From UBA668 sp052034175 (GTDB lineage: Bacteria > Actinomycetota > Acidimicrobiia > Acidimicrobiales > Ilumatobacteraceae), in NCBI GenBank assembly GCA_052034175.1, contig JBPOIX010000348.1, positions 1 to 24,189 on the forward strand: a stretch of DNA of 24,189 nt, given 5' to 3'. Under the pieces are notes generated by a model, which worked only from the letters and a program-made list of their open reading frames with translations, ran no database searches and was not told the origin of the DNA. A program made the translations under genes and the position numbers. Position 1 is the first letter of the stretch. Each line of letters opens with the position of its first letter. Shown piece after piece: positions 14,257 to 21,210 of the stretch.

Positions 14257-14880
14257 TCACGGTTGGGTCGGGGTCGGCACGGCGGGGTACTCGGGCTGCG
14301 CCGACGGCACCAGCCCGGGGTAGTCGTAGACGGACAGTGCGGTGCTCTGCAGTTCGCCGTTGCCCGCCGGCCACTGCTGGTCCTGCCCCTCGACGACGAT
14401 CTTCACTGCCTGCACGCCATCCAGCTCGGAGGCCGTGAACACGATCTGGGCAATGGCCCCGACCAGGGTCTCGCCACTCAGCTGCAGCAGCTCCTCGGAG
14501 ACGTCCACGCGCAGGGTGCCACCGCGGAGGACCGCTGATCGGAGCTCGGTGCCCGAGGGGAGCGCGGTGCGGAACTGGGCGCCCAGCTCCACGGCGTTCG
14601 GCCCGGCGAACAGGGCACCGAGCACCGCGTCCGGTGAGTCGTCCACGTCGCGGGCTACCGACGTCAGCTGTTGCGAGGTGCCGACGCCCGCCGGGAGCAA
14701 CAGGTAGATCCGCTGGGTGCCGGTGGCTGCGCCGGCGTTGCGGTCGGTCTCGATGCCCAGCTCCTGCTGTTGCGCCACCGGGATGTCGCGTGGCGAGTCG
14801 TCGGCGGTGACACCGCAGCTCGCCGCGGTGAACGCGGCGAACGCGGCTGCCAGCAGGACACGGAGTCGAGGAGCGTTCAC
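14257..14880 (-). CDS. lpqB: GerMN-domain lipoprotein, short LpqB-like
   Basis: 207 residues. A signal peptide (about 1-21) ends in TAAS before Cys22, a lipobox-like site although the -3 residue is Ala rather than Leu or Val, so lipidation is probable rather than certain. Residues about 50-185 form a GerMN domain (RIYLLLPAG, DAVLGALFAGPNAVE, LRVDVSEELLQLSGE, AIAQIVFTASELDGVQAVKI). The tail is Pro-rich. The gene follows mtrB with a GTGA overlap and a GAGGAG ribosome site 8 nt before GTG. That is the place of lpqB, whose lipoprotein modulates MtrB in actinobacteria. Classical LpqB (about 580 residues) carries a C-terminal beta-propeller after GerMN; here it is absent. A stand-alone GerMN lipoprotein that took this position is the alternative. 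Confidence 0.8.
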   Translation of the reverse strand: MNAPRLRVLLAAAFAAFTAASCGVTADDSPRDIPVAQQQELGIETDRNAGAATGTQRIYLLLPAGVGTSQQLTSVARDVDDSPDAVLGALFAGPNAVELGAQFRTALPSGTELRSAVLRGGTLRVDVSEELLQLSGETLVGAIAQIVFTASELDGVQAVKIVVEGQDQQWPAGNGELQSTALSVYDYPGLVPSAQPEYPAVPTPTQP

Positions 14881-16385
14881 GGGGCGAGCTCCTCGGCCGG
14901 TAGTTCGAGCACGAAGCGGGCACCGGGTTCGCCGTCGAGACGATCCTCCACCCAGATCCGCCCGCCGTGCATGCGAATGTGTTCGTCCACCAGTGCGAGG
15001 CCGAGGCCGGCCCCGTCGCTGCTGCTCCGCCGCCCGGCCACCGCCCCACGGGCGAACCGTTCGAAGATCAGATGGCGTTCCTCCGGCGGCACGCCCGGGC
15101 CGTGGTCCTCGATCGCGATCCAGACGTGCCCCAAGGGCTCGCCCTCACCCTCGGGCTCGGTGACCGCGATCTCGGCGTCGCCGCCCCCGTGGAGGCGAGC
15201 GTTGTCGATGAGGTTGGCCACCACGCGGGCCAACCGCCTCCGGTCGCCCTGGATCAAGACCTGCTCGGCTCGCTCCGTGACGGCCACCGGCGTCGTGGGC
15301 ACGCTGCTGACGGCCACCGCATGGCGGACGAACTCGGCCACCAGCAGTTCCTCCATGTTCAGCCGGATGGCGCCGGCGTCGAAGCGTGAGATCTCCAACA
15401 GGTCTTCCACCAGCCCCTGGAAGCGCGTCACGTCGCCGACCAGCAGGTCCAGCGCGGCTTGGGCCCGCTCGGGCATCTCGTCGCGGCGCGCCTTCATCAC
15501 CTCCACGCTGGCGGCCAGCGTCATCAACGGTGACCTCAGCTCGTGGCTGACGTCGCTGGCGAAGCGGGCATCGCGTTCCACCCGCGCCTGGAGCGCGGAA
15601 GCCATGTCGTTGAAAGAGTTGGCGAGGATGCGCAGGTCGTGGTCGTCGGTGGGCTCGAGGCGAGTGTCGAGCCGCCCGCCGGCGATGGCCTTCGCCGCCT
15701 GCGCAGCATCGCCGAGCGGGCGCACGGCTCGGCTGGCGACGAGGGCGCCGAGCCCTGCGCCGGCGATCGTGCTGATGAAACCGGCGAAGAGCAGGCTGAG
15801 CAGGACGCTGTCCAGCGTTTCGGACGCGTCGTCGAGAGGGACGAACTCGAAGTACGCGGCATCCGTGACGGTGAGCGGGATGCCCACCACCAGCACCGGC
15901 TCTCCGTCCACGTTGGTGACCATCCGCGAGGCCACCGCGTCGACGACCACCCGGGTCTGCAACGCCGGCGGGACGTCGTCCGAGGTGTACTTGGCGGAAC
16001 TGGCGCTCCAGGCACCGCGATAGTTGACGGCGAACAGGGCCACCCCGAGCGACTGCAGGCGTTGCACGGCAGCATCAGCAGACGGGTTGTTCGTGCTCAG
16101 TTCGTTCTGCGCCACCTGAGCATTGCGGTAGGCCTGCACGATCCCGGCCTTGTCCCGCTGGTTCACCACGCTGCTGCGGGTGAAGCTGTAGGCGGCGGCG
16201 GCGAGGAAGCCGGACAACAGGACCGCGCCCAGGGAGAACATCAGCAGGATGCGGGTCCGCAACCCGAGGCGGCGCGGCTGGAGCCGGCCGAGGGCCTCCG
16301 CCAGTCGGTCGCGGCGGCGCGGCACAGGCGGAGCGTCGGGCGGCGGGGCCTCCTCGGTGGCGGGCACACCGCCCGCGATGGTCAC
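14877..16385 (-). CDS. mtrB: Sensor histidine kinase MtrB
   Basis: 502 residues. Layout: Pro/Arg-rich cytosolic N-terminus; TM1 about 46-68; extracytoplasmic domain about 69-193; TM2 about 194-216; HAMP about 217-270; HisKA with DVSHELRSP (phospho-His281). The ATPase domain has NLIDNARLHGG (N box), EDHGPGVP (G1), FERFARG (F box) and DGAGLGLALV (G2). It would phosphorylate MtrA and control cell envelope and division genes. The GTG at 16385 overlaps the mtrA stop as GTGA, and the open frame beyond it lies in mtrA, so this start is favoured; GTG at 16367 is an alternative. A TACCGT at 16394-16399 lies 8 nt upstream inside mtrA and could act as an internal promoter, but it encodes the conserved Tyr-Arg of MtrA. 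It is somewhat shorter than mycobacterial MtrB. Confidence 0.9.
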   Translation of the reverse strand: MTIAGGVPATEEAPPPDAPPVPRRRDRLAEALGRLQPRRLGLRTRILLMFSLGAVLLSGFLAAAAYSFTRSSVVNQRDKAGIVQAYRNAQVAQNELSTNNPSADAAVQRLQSLGVALFAVNYRGAWSASSAKYTSDDVPPALQTRVVVDAVASRMVTNVDGEPVLVVGIPLTVTDAAYFEFVPLDDASETLDSVLLSLLFAGFISTIAGAGLGALVASRAVRPLGDAAQAAKAIAGGRLDTRLEPTDDHDLRILANSFNDMASALQARVERDARFASDVSHELRSPLMTLAASVEVMKARRDEMPERAQAALDLLVGDVTRFQGLVEDLLEISRFDAGAIRLNMEELLVAEFVRHAVAVSSVPTTPVAVTERAEQVLIQGDRRRLARVVANLIDNARLHGGGDAEIAVTEPEGEGEPLGHVWIAIEDHGPGVPPEERHLIFERFARGAVAGRRSSSDGAGLGLALVDEHIRMHGGRIWVEDRLDGEPGARFVLELPAEELAP

Positions 16386-17062
16386 GACTGGAGACGGTAG
16401 CCGAGGCCGCGAACGGTGACCACGTGGCGCGGGTTGGCGGCGTCGACTTCGACCTTGGTCCGCAGGCGGCGCACATGGACGTCCACCAGCCTGCCGTCGC
16501 CGAAATAGTCGTAGCCCCACACCTTGTCCAGCAGGCTCTCGCGGCTGAACACGCGACCGGGGTTCTGGGCCAACTCGCACAACAGGCGGAACTCCGTCTT
16601 GGTGAGGTGGAGCTCCTGCCCTGCGCGCGTGACCTTGCCTTCGTCGGGCACGATCTCCAGGTCGCCGAAGACGAGCTTGGCGTGGCCGGGGCTGATGGGG
16701 CGGATACGCCGCAGCAACGCCCGGATGCGTGCCGAGAGCTCCTTCGGGGCGAACGGCTTGGTGAGGTAGTCGTCCGCACCGGCCTCCAGGCCGGCCACCA
16801 CGTCGTGGGTGTCGTTGCGCGCGGTGACCATCACGATCGGGACGTCGCTCGTGCGGCGCAGGCTGCGGCACAGCTCGAAGCCGTCCATCCCCGGCAGCAT
16901 GATGTCGATGAGCACGACATCCGGTGTGGCGCGGGCGAACAGCTCGATGGCCTCTTCGCCGCTACCGGCTTCGTCGACCGTCCAGCCTTCGTCCTCGAGG
17001 GCGAGCTTCACCGCAGTACGGATGCGCTCGTCGTCTTCCACCGTCAGGATGCGAGTTCCCAC
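16382..17062 (-). CDS. mtrA: OmpR/PhoB-type response regulator MtrA
   Basis: 226 residues, very close to mycobacterial MtrA (about 228). The receiver domain (about 1-118) has the acidic pair EDD (9-11), phospho-acceptor Asp53 in LIDIMLPGMDG, VMVTARND and the conserved Lys in YLTKPFAPKEL. The winged-helix DNA-binding domain (about 130-226) has LTKTEFRLLCELAQNPGRVF, VWGYDYFGDGRLVDVHVRRL and the terminal VRGLGYRL. GTG at 17062 is selected: residues from the longer open frame are Arg/Cys-rich shadow, and CAAGAT lies 6 nt before this GTG. The neighbouring mtrB and GerMN lipoprotein support MtrA over other OmpR-type regulators. Confidence 0.93.
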   Translation of the reverse strand: MGTRILTVEDDERIRTAVKLALEDEGWTVDEAGSGEEAIELFARATPDVVLIDIMLPGMDGFELCRSLRRTSDVPIVMVTARNDTHDVVAGLEAGADDYLTKPFAPKELSARIRALLRRIRPISPGHAKLVFGDLEIVPDEGKVTRAGQELHLTKTEFRLLCELAQNPGRVFSRESLLDKVWGYDYFGDGRLVDVHVRRLRTKVEVDAANPRHVVTVRGLGYRLQS

Positions 17063-17068
17063 ACCCCC

Positions 17069-17074
17069 ATCTTG
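17069..17074 (-). promoter_or_regulatory. -10-like CAAGAT before mtrA start
   Basis: On the minus strand CAAGAT ends 6 nt before the mtrA GTG, in the 34-bp gap after the inositol monophosphatase stop. It probably gives the mtr operon its own leaderless promoter. Confidence 0.45.
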
Positions 17075-17096
17075 CCAGGCCACGGCCCCCGAGCGG

Positions 17097-17900
17097 TCAG
17101 CAGCCCGCCGGTTCGCACCGCGCGAGCAGGTCCTGCATCGGCCCGCGGAGCGCGGGATTGGCCACCAGCACCGACGCTGCGTGGATGGGGCCACCGTCGA
17201 TCGAGCTCAGCTCGCAGCCGGCCTCGGCCGCGATCAGCTCGCCCGCAGCGAGGTCCCAGTCGTTCAGGCCATGCTCGAAGTAGACGTCCAGCCGGCCGTC
17301 CGCCACGTAGCACAGGTCGGCCGCGGCTGCCCCGAAGCGGCGCACGTCGCGGACCTGCGGGAGCAGCGCAGCGACCCGCTCGGCCTGCACGCGGCGGCGC
17401 TCGGCGTGGTAGCTGAAGCCAGTGCCGACGAGTGCCAGCGCCAGGTCGCTGGTGATGCCGCAGCGCACCGGGCGGCCGTTGCACCACGCGCCCCCGCCCT
17501 TTGTGGCGGTGAACAGCTCGTCCGTGGCGGGCAGGGCGACCGCCGCCGCGAGTGGCTGCCCGTGCAGCCGGGCGGCGATGCTGACGGCCCAGCCGGCCAG
17601 GCCGTAGAGGAAGTTCGTGGTGCCATCGATGGGGTCGATCACCCAGACGACGCCGCTGGTGCTCGGCCGATCGGTGCCCTCCTCGCCGACGATGCCGTCG
17701 TCCGGACGTGCGGCGAGGATGCCGGCCACGATGAACGCCTCACTCGCCTTGTCGAACTCGGTGACCACATCGGTGGCCGACGACTTGGTGCTGGCAGCTG
17801 CCACCCCGTGGGCGGCACGCCCGTCCCGCGCAATGCGGCCGGCTTCCGTGGCCAGCCGTGCCGCGAGGGCCACCAGCTCGTCGGCGAGTGCGGTGGTCAC
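17097..17900 (-). CDS. suhB: Inositol monophosphatase family protein
   Basis: 267 residues, the normal size of the Mg2+-dependent, Li+-sensitive phosphatase family. Metal-binding motifs are GEEG (about 72), WVIDPIDGTTNF (the DPIDGT signature) and the C-terminal NDWDLAAGELIAAEAG. It probably dephosphorylates inositol-1-phosphate to give myo-inositol for phosphatidylinositol, the substrate of the PIM pathway; histidinol-phosphate or PAP phosphatase activity is possible because the family is broad. The GTG at 17900 overlaps the stop of the upstream membrane-protein gene (GTGA), so the two are translationally coupled. The much longer open frame upstream is antisense shadow of the mannose-transfer gene. 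Confidence 0.88.
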   Translation of the reverse strand: MTTALADELVALAARLATEAGRIARDGRAAHGVAAASTKSSATDVVTEFDKASEAFIVAGILAARPDDGIVGEEGTDRPSTSGVVWVIDPIDGTTNFLYGLAGWAVSIAARLHGQPLAAAVALPATDELFTATKGGGAWCNGRPVRCGITSDLALALVGTGFSYHAERRRVQAERVAALLPQVRDVRRFGAAAADLCYVADGRLDVYFEHGLNDWDLAAGELIAAEAGCELSSIDGGPIHAASVLVANPALRGPMQDLLARCEPAGC

Positions 17901-18175
17901 CCGCGGCCGTCCCGCTCGCGCTGTTCGATCTGGCGCCACTCGCCGAGGGCCCGCAACACGAGCACGCTGACGATGGCCATGCCCAGGGCCGCGAGGACTG
18001 CCCCGATCAGGGCGCCGAGGCCGCGTTCCACGCCGCATTCGCCGTCGCACTGCAACTTCACCAGCGTGTAGCCGATCAGGCCGCCGGCCAGGCCACCGAG
18101 CAGGATGGCGGCGAATGCGCCGGCGCGTGCGGCGGGCGAGGGGAGTGCGGAAAGGGGCCGTTCGTCGTCGGTCAC
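17897..18175 (-). CDS. Small two-TM membrane protein
   Basis: 92 residues from GTG at 18175. Two membrane segments are predicted, at about 18-38 (Gly/Ala-rich) and 53-75. They are joined by a short loop with two cysteines (LQCDGECGVERG) that could form a disulfide outside the membrane. The tail is charged. No family recognised. It is coupled to the inositol monophosphatase by a 4-bp overlap. The shorter start is chosen over an upstream ATG because TACGCT lies 7 nt before this GTG and the added residues would run into the divergent gene. Confidence 0.72.
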   Translation of the reverse strand: MTDDERPLSALPSPAARAGAFAAILLGGLAGGLIGYTLVKLQCDGECGVERGLGALIGAVLAALGMAIVSVLVLRALGEWRQIEQRERDGRG

Positions 18176-18182
18176 GGCCGTC

Positions 18183-18192
18183 AGCGTAGGCT
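18183..18192. promoter_or_regulatory. Overlapping divergent -10 boxes sharing one TA step
   Basis: AGCGTAGGCT contains TAGGCT (18187-18192, plus strand, 8 nt before GTG 18201) and, on the minus strand, TACGCT (18183-18188, 7 nt before GTG 18175). Both hexamers use the same TA at 18187-18188. The two start codons are only 25 bp apart. This looks like a symmetric bidirectional leaderless promoter. Confidence 0.55.
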
Positions 18193-18200
18193 CCTGCGCC

Positions 18201-18938
18201 GTGCGTGCCACCGTGGTCGTCCCCACCTACGACGAGATCGCCAACATCGAACGGCTCCTGCGCGAGGTGCGCGACGCTGCGCCCGGCGCGCATGTGCTGA
18301 TCGTCGACGACGGCAGCCCCGACGGCACGGCGGCGCGCGCCGAGGAGTTGGCGGCCGAACTCGGCCACATCGAGGTGTTGCGGCGCACGGAGAAGAGCGG
18401 CCTCGGCAACGCCTATCGCGCCGGCCTGCGACATGCCATCGATGCCGGCGCCGAGGTGTGCGTGCAGATGGACGCCGACCTCTCCCATCCGCCGGACGCA
18501 CTGCCGGCCCTGATCGCCAATGTGGAGCACGGCGCCGACCTGTGCATCGGCAGCCGTTACGTGCCCGGTGGGCGGGTCGTGAACTGGCCGCGGCGTCGCC
18601 AGTGGCTCTCCCGGTGGGGGAACCGCTATGCGGCTGGCGTCCTCGGCTTGGCGGTGAACGACGCCACCGCCGGCTACCGCGCCTACAGCGCGGCCGCGCT
18701 GGAGCGGATGGAGTTCGAGACCGTCGGCGCCGACGGCTATGGGTTCCAGGTGGAGATGACACACCGGCTGGTGTGTCGCAGGGGGCGGATCGTCGAGTTC
18801 CCCATCACGTTCACCGACCGCACGGCCGGCACGTCGAAGCTGTCCGGTGGCATCGTCGGTGAGGCGTTCGGCCTGGTGCTGCGGCTCTGGGCGCGGGACT
18901 TCGGCGGCCGTCATCGCCGCCGTCGCGAGGGCTACTGA
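18201..18938 (+). CDS. ppm1: Polyprenol monophosphomannose synthase (GT2, Dpm1-like)
   Basis: 245 residues, soluble Dpm1-type family 2 glycosyltransferase that makes polyprenyl-phosphate-mannose from GDP-mannose, the donor for extracytoplasmic mannosylation of lipids and proteins. Motifs are VVVPTYDEIANIERLL, LIVDDGSPDGT (34-43), the metal-binding DADLSHPPDAL (91-101), IGSRYVPGG, AGYRAY, and FPITFTDRTAGTSKLS. There is no membrane domain and no fused acyltransferase of the mycobacterial Ppm1 type; the Arg-rich C-terminus may aid membrane contact. The GTG start is set by TAGGCT 8 nt upstream. With inositol monophosphatase across the shared promoter and PimB' elsewhere it fits PIM/mannolipid synthesis. 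Confidence 0.88.
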   Translation: MRATVVVPTYDEIANIERLLREVRDAAPGAHVLIVDDGSPDGTAARAEELAAELGHIEVLRRTEKSGLGNAYRAGLRHAIDAGAEVCVQMDADLSHPPDALPALIANVEHGADLCIGSRYVPGGRVVNWPRRRQWLSRWGNRYAAGVLGLAVNDATAGYRAYSAAALERMEFETVGADGYGFQVEMTHRLVCRRGRIVEFPITFTDRTAGTSKLSGGIVGEAFGLVLRLWARDFGGRHRRRREGY

Positions 18939-18960
18939 CGCCGTTCGACGCCGGGCCTGC

Positions 18961-18966
18961 CAAACT
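18961..18966 (+). promoter_or_regulatory. -10-like CAAACT before Nudix gene
   Basis: CAAACT ends 6 nt before the ATG at 18973, in the 34-bp gap after the mannose synthase stop. No Shine-Dalgarno is visible. Confidence 0.4.
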
Positions 18967-18972
18967 GGGCCG

Positions 18973-19455
18973 ATGCGGCGTTGGCTGGTCGGTGGTGCCC
19001 TCATCCGGCACGGAGACGGCCTGGTGCTCGTGTGCAACCGGCGCAAGGACCGCTCGATCGAGTGGACACCTCCTGGCGGGGTGATCGACCGCGGCGAAAC
19101 GGTGCTGGCCGGGCTGGCCCGTGAGGTCCGCGAGGAAACAGGCTTGCGCGTCGTCGGCTGGAGCCAGCGCTGCTACACCGTCACGGTCGATGCGCCGGAC
19201 ATGGGGTGGCGGCTGCGTGTCGAGGCCTGGGAGGCCACGGCCACCGACGGCGACATCGAGATCGCCGACCCGGACGGAATCGTCGAGGAAGTGCGGTCGG
19301 CGTCACAAGCCGACGCTCCGGCGCTGCTGGCCGCCAGCCCGCCGTGGGTGCGGACACCAGTGGGGGATTGGCTGCTGGGTGTCGCCGCGGCCTCCTACGG
19401 GTTCGTGCTGCACGGCACCCAGCGCGGTGCGGCCAACGTCGAACGGGTGAGTTGA
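18973..19455 (+). CDS. Nudix hydrolase
   Basis: 160 residues. The Nudix box G-x5-E-x7-REVREETGL is complete at residues 36-58 (Gly36, Glu42, Arg50, Glu51, Glu54, Glu55). It is preceded by NRRKDRSIEWTPPGG, the usual strand before the box. It hydrolyses a nucleoside diphosphate linked to some group X; the substrate cannot be told from sequence. Its stop is followed at once, with no gap, by the GTG of DNA polymerase IV. That coupling hints at nucleotide-pool cleaning (a MutT-like role) alongside lesion bypass, though this is inference. ATG at 18973 is chosen for the -10-like box and the family-like MRRWLVGGALI start. Confidence 0.87.
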   Translation: MRRWLVGGALIRHGDGLVLVCNRRKDRSIEWTPPGGVIDRGETVLAGLAREVREETGLRVVGWSQRCYTVTVDAPDMGWRLRVEAWEATATDGDIEIADPDGIVEEVRSASQADAPALLAASPPWVRTPVGDWLLGVAAASYGFVLHGTQRGAANVERVS

Positions 19456-20778
19456 GTGCAACCCGCGGCCTTGGACGGCCGGCGGTCCATCCTCCATGTG
19501 GACATGGACGCGTTCTATGTCAGCGTCGAGTTGCTGCGCCGTCCCGAGTTGCGCGGCAAGCCGGTGGTGGTCGGCGGCACCGGTGCCCGCGGGGTGATCG
19601 CCGCCGCGTCCTACGAGGCACGCCGCTTCGGTGTGCATTCGGCCATGCCGAGCAGCACGGCGCGCCGTGTGTGCCCTCACGCCGTGTTCCTTCCGGGCGA
19701 TCACGAGCGCTACGCAGAGGTGAGTGCACAGGTGCACGAGGTGTTCCGTTCCGTCACACCGTTCATCGAACCGCTGGCGCTCGACGAGGCGTTTCTCGAC
19801 GTGTCGGGCGCCTTGCGCCTGCTGGGCGAGGCAGACGAGATCGCTCACCACCTGCGGCGTGAGGTCAAGGCGCGCACCGAACTGACGTGCAGCGTCGGCG
19901 TGGCCCCGAACAAGTTCCTCGCCAAGCTGGCGTCGGTGGCGGCCAAGCCGGTAGCCGCGCCCGACGGGGTGCGCGAGGGCAAGGGGGTGGTGGTGGTGCG
20001 CCCAGGGGAGGAGTTGGCGTTCCTGCACCCACTGCCGGTCACCGCCCTGTGGGGCGTGGGTCCGGCCACCCTGGAACGCTTGACGCGGCTCGGTGTCCGC
20101 ACCGTTCGCGACCTGGCGGGGCTGGACGAACGCACCCTGGTGGCCGCCCTCGGAGCTGCGCACGGCCGTCACGTGTACCAGCTGGCCTGGGGCAAGGACG
20201 ACCGGCCGGTGGAGGTGGACAGGGCGATCAAGTCGATCGGCCACGAGGAGACGTTCGCCACGGATCGCGACACCGTGGAGGAACTGCGTCGCGAACTGAC
20301 TCGGCTGGCGGACGCGGTTGCCGCCCGGCTGCGCGCCCACCACACCGGGGCACGGACCCTCACGCTGAAGGTGCGTTTCGCCGGGTTTCACACCATCACC
20401 CGCTCGGTCACACTGCCGTCGCCGGTCGCCACGGCACACTCGATCGTCGAGGCGGTGATGCCCCTGTTGGCGGCGATCGACCCGTCGCCGGGGGTTCGCC
20501 TGCTCGGGGTGAGCGGGGCGAACTTCGGTGAACCCGCCGAGCAGCTGACGCTCACGGACCTACTGGCCGATGCGTCGGGTGAGCCCAACGAGGCACGGCC
20601 TGCCTCGGCGGCCGAGTGGCAGGCGGCCGAGCTGACGATGGATGCCATCCGCTCCCGCTTCGGTACCACGGCGATCGGGCCCGCCTCCGCGGTCGGGGCG
20701 GGAGGCCTCCGGCCGGTCCGCAAAGGGGGCCAGCAGTGGGGGCCGGATGCGCCCGGTGCCCCACCGTCGGGCGCCTGA
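19456..20778 (+). CDS. dinB: DNA polymerase IV (DinB, Y-family)
   Basis: 440 residues. Y-family translesion polymerase for error-prone bypass of damaged bases. The palm has HVDMDAFYVSVE (Asp16, steric-gate Phe20) and LALDEAFLDV (Asp110, Glu111). CSVGVAPNKFLAKLAS and LWGVGPATLERLTRLGV (helix-hairpin-helix) follow, then the little-finger region from about 240 (KSIGHEETF, LTLKVRFAGF). EQLTLTD at about 360 resembles a beta-clamp-binding element. The tail is Gly/Pro-rich. The GTG start directly follows the Nudix stop and gives a normal N-terminus. No LexA-like box was recognised upstream. Confidence 0.94.
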   Translation: MQPAALDGRRSILHVDMDAFYVSVELLRRPELRGKPVVVGGTGARGVIAAASYEARRFGVHSAMPSSTARRVCPHAVFLPGDHERYAEVSAQVHEVFRSVTPFIEPLALDEAFLDVSGALRLLGEADEIAHHLRREVKARTELTCSVGVAPNKFLAKLASVAAKPVAAPDGVREGKGVVVVRPGEELAFLHPLPVTALWGVGPATLERLTRLGVRTVRDLAGLDERTLVAALGAAHGRHVYQLAWGKDDRPVEVDRAIKSIGHEETFATDRDTVEELRRELTRLADAVAARLRAHHTGARTLTLKVRFAGFHTITRSVTLPSPVATAHSIVEAVMPLLAAIDPSPGVRLLGVSGANFGEPAEQLTLTDLLADASGEPNEARPASAAEWQAAELTMDAIRSRFGTTAIGPASAVGAGGLRPVRKGGQQWGPDAPGAPPSGA

Positions 20779-20793
20779 CAGGAGCGGAGCGCG

Positions 20794-20822
20794 TTGCCTG
20801 GGCGGCCGATCTCTGCGAAGAT
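20794..20822 (+). promoter_or_regulatory. -35/-10 promoter TTGCCT-17-GAAGAT for DUF3040 gene
   Basis: TTGCCT (20794-20799) and GAAGAT (20817-20822) are separated by exactly 17 nt, giving a predicted start near 20829. The transcript would have a leader of about 40 nt with an AGGAG ribosome site at 20855-20859. This leadered layout contrasts with most genes in the window. Confidence 0.45.
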
Positions 20823-20867
20823 GAGCGCGACCCCTCGCCCGTGGGGCCGCCCGCAGGAGCCACTCCC

Positions 20868-21209
20868 ATGCCGCTGTCGGAAGACGAACAACGCATCCTC
20901 CGCCAGATCGAGGAGCAACTCCAACGCGACCCCGGGTTCGGGCGCACCCTGCATCACGCTCGCCACGGCAGCCGCCGGGCGCTGTTCATGTCGGGGGCCG
21001 CAGCCGTAGCCCTGCTCGCGCTCACCGTGGGCCTGCTCTCCGTTCACCCGTTCCTGTCGTTCGCCGCGTTCGCCGGTGCGGTGGCGGTCACCCTCCTCGC
21101 GGAGCGCCATGCGCGTGCGCTCGGCGAGGCCGGGATGAACACACTGGCAGCCTCCGTGCGCGACCGCTTCAACCAGGGTGGGCCGGCCCGGCCCGGCACC
21201 CCCGGCTGA
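20868..21209 (+). CDS. DUF3040 membrane protein
   Basis: 113 residues. The N-terminus MPLSEDEQRILRQIEEQLQ is the hallmark of actinobacterial DUF3040 proteins. Two membrane segments follow, at about 39-60 (ALFMSGAAAVALLALTVGLL) and 65-83. The C-terminal part is helical and then Gly/Pro-rich. Function is unknown; members are small inner-membrane proteins often near cell-division or envelope genes. The ATG at 20868 has AGGAG 8 nt upstream; the longer open frame reaching back into dinB is shadow. The stop lies just before the hairpin array shared with the convergent transglutaminase gene. Confidence 0.88.
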   Translation: MPLSEDEQRILRQIEEQLQRDPGFGRTLHHARHGSRRALFMSGAAAVALLALTVGLLSVHPFLSFAAFAGAVAVTLLAERHARALGEAGMNTLAASVRDRFNQGGPARPGTPG

Positions 21210-21210
21210 C

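Noticed and set aside
17901..19046. Very long minus-strand frame extending the inositol monophosphatase to 649 residues
   Set aside because: The extension is the shadow of the mannosyl-phosphate synthase and Nudix genes. A GTGA overlap at 17900 marks the start.
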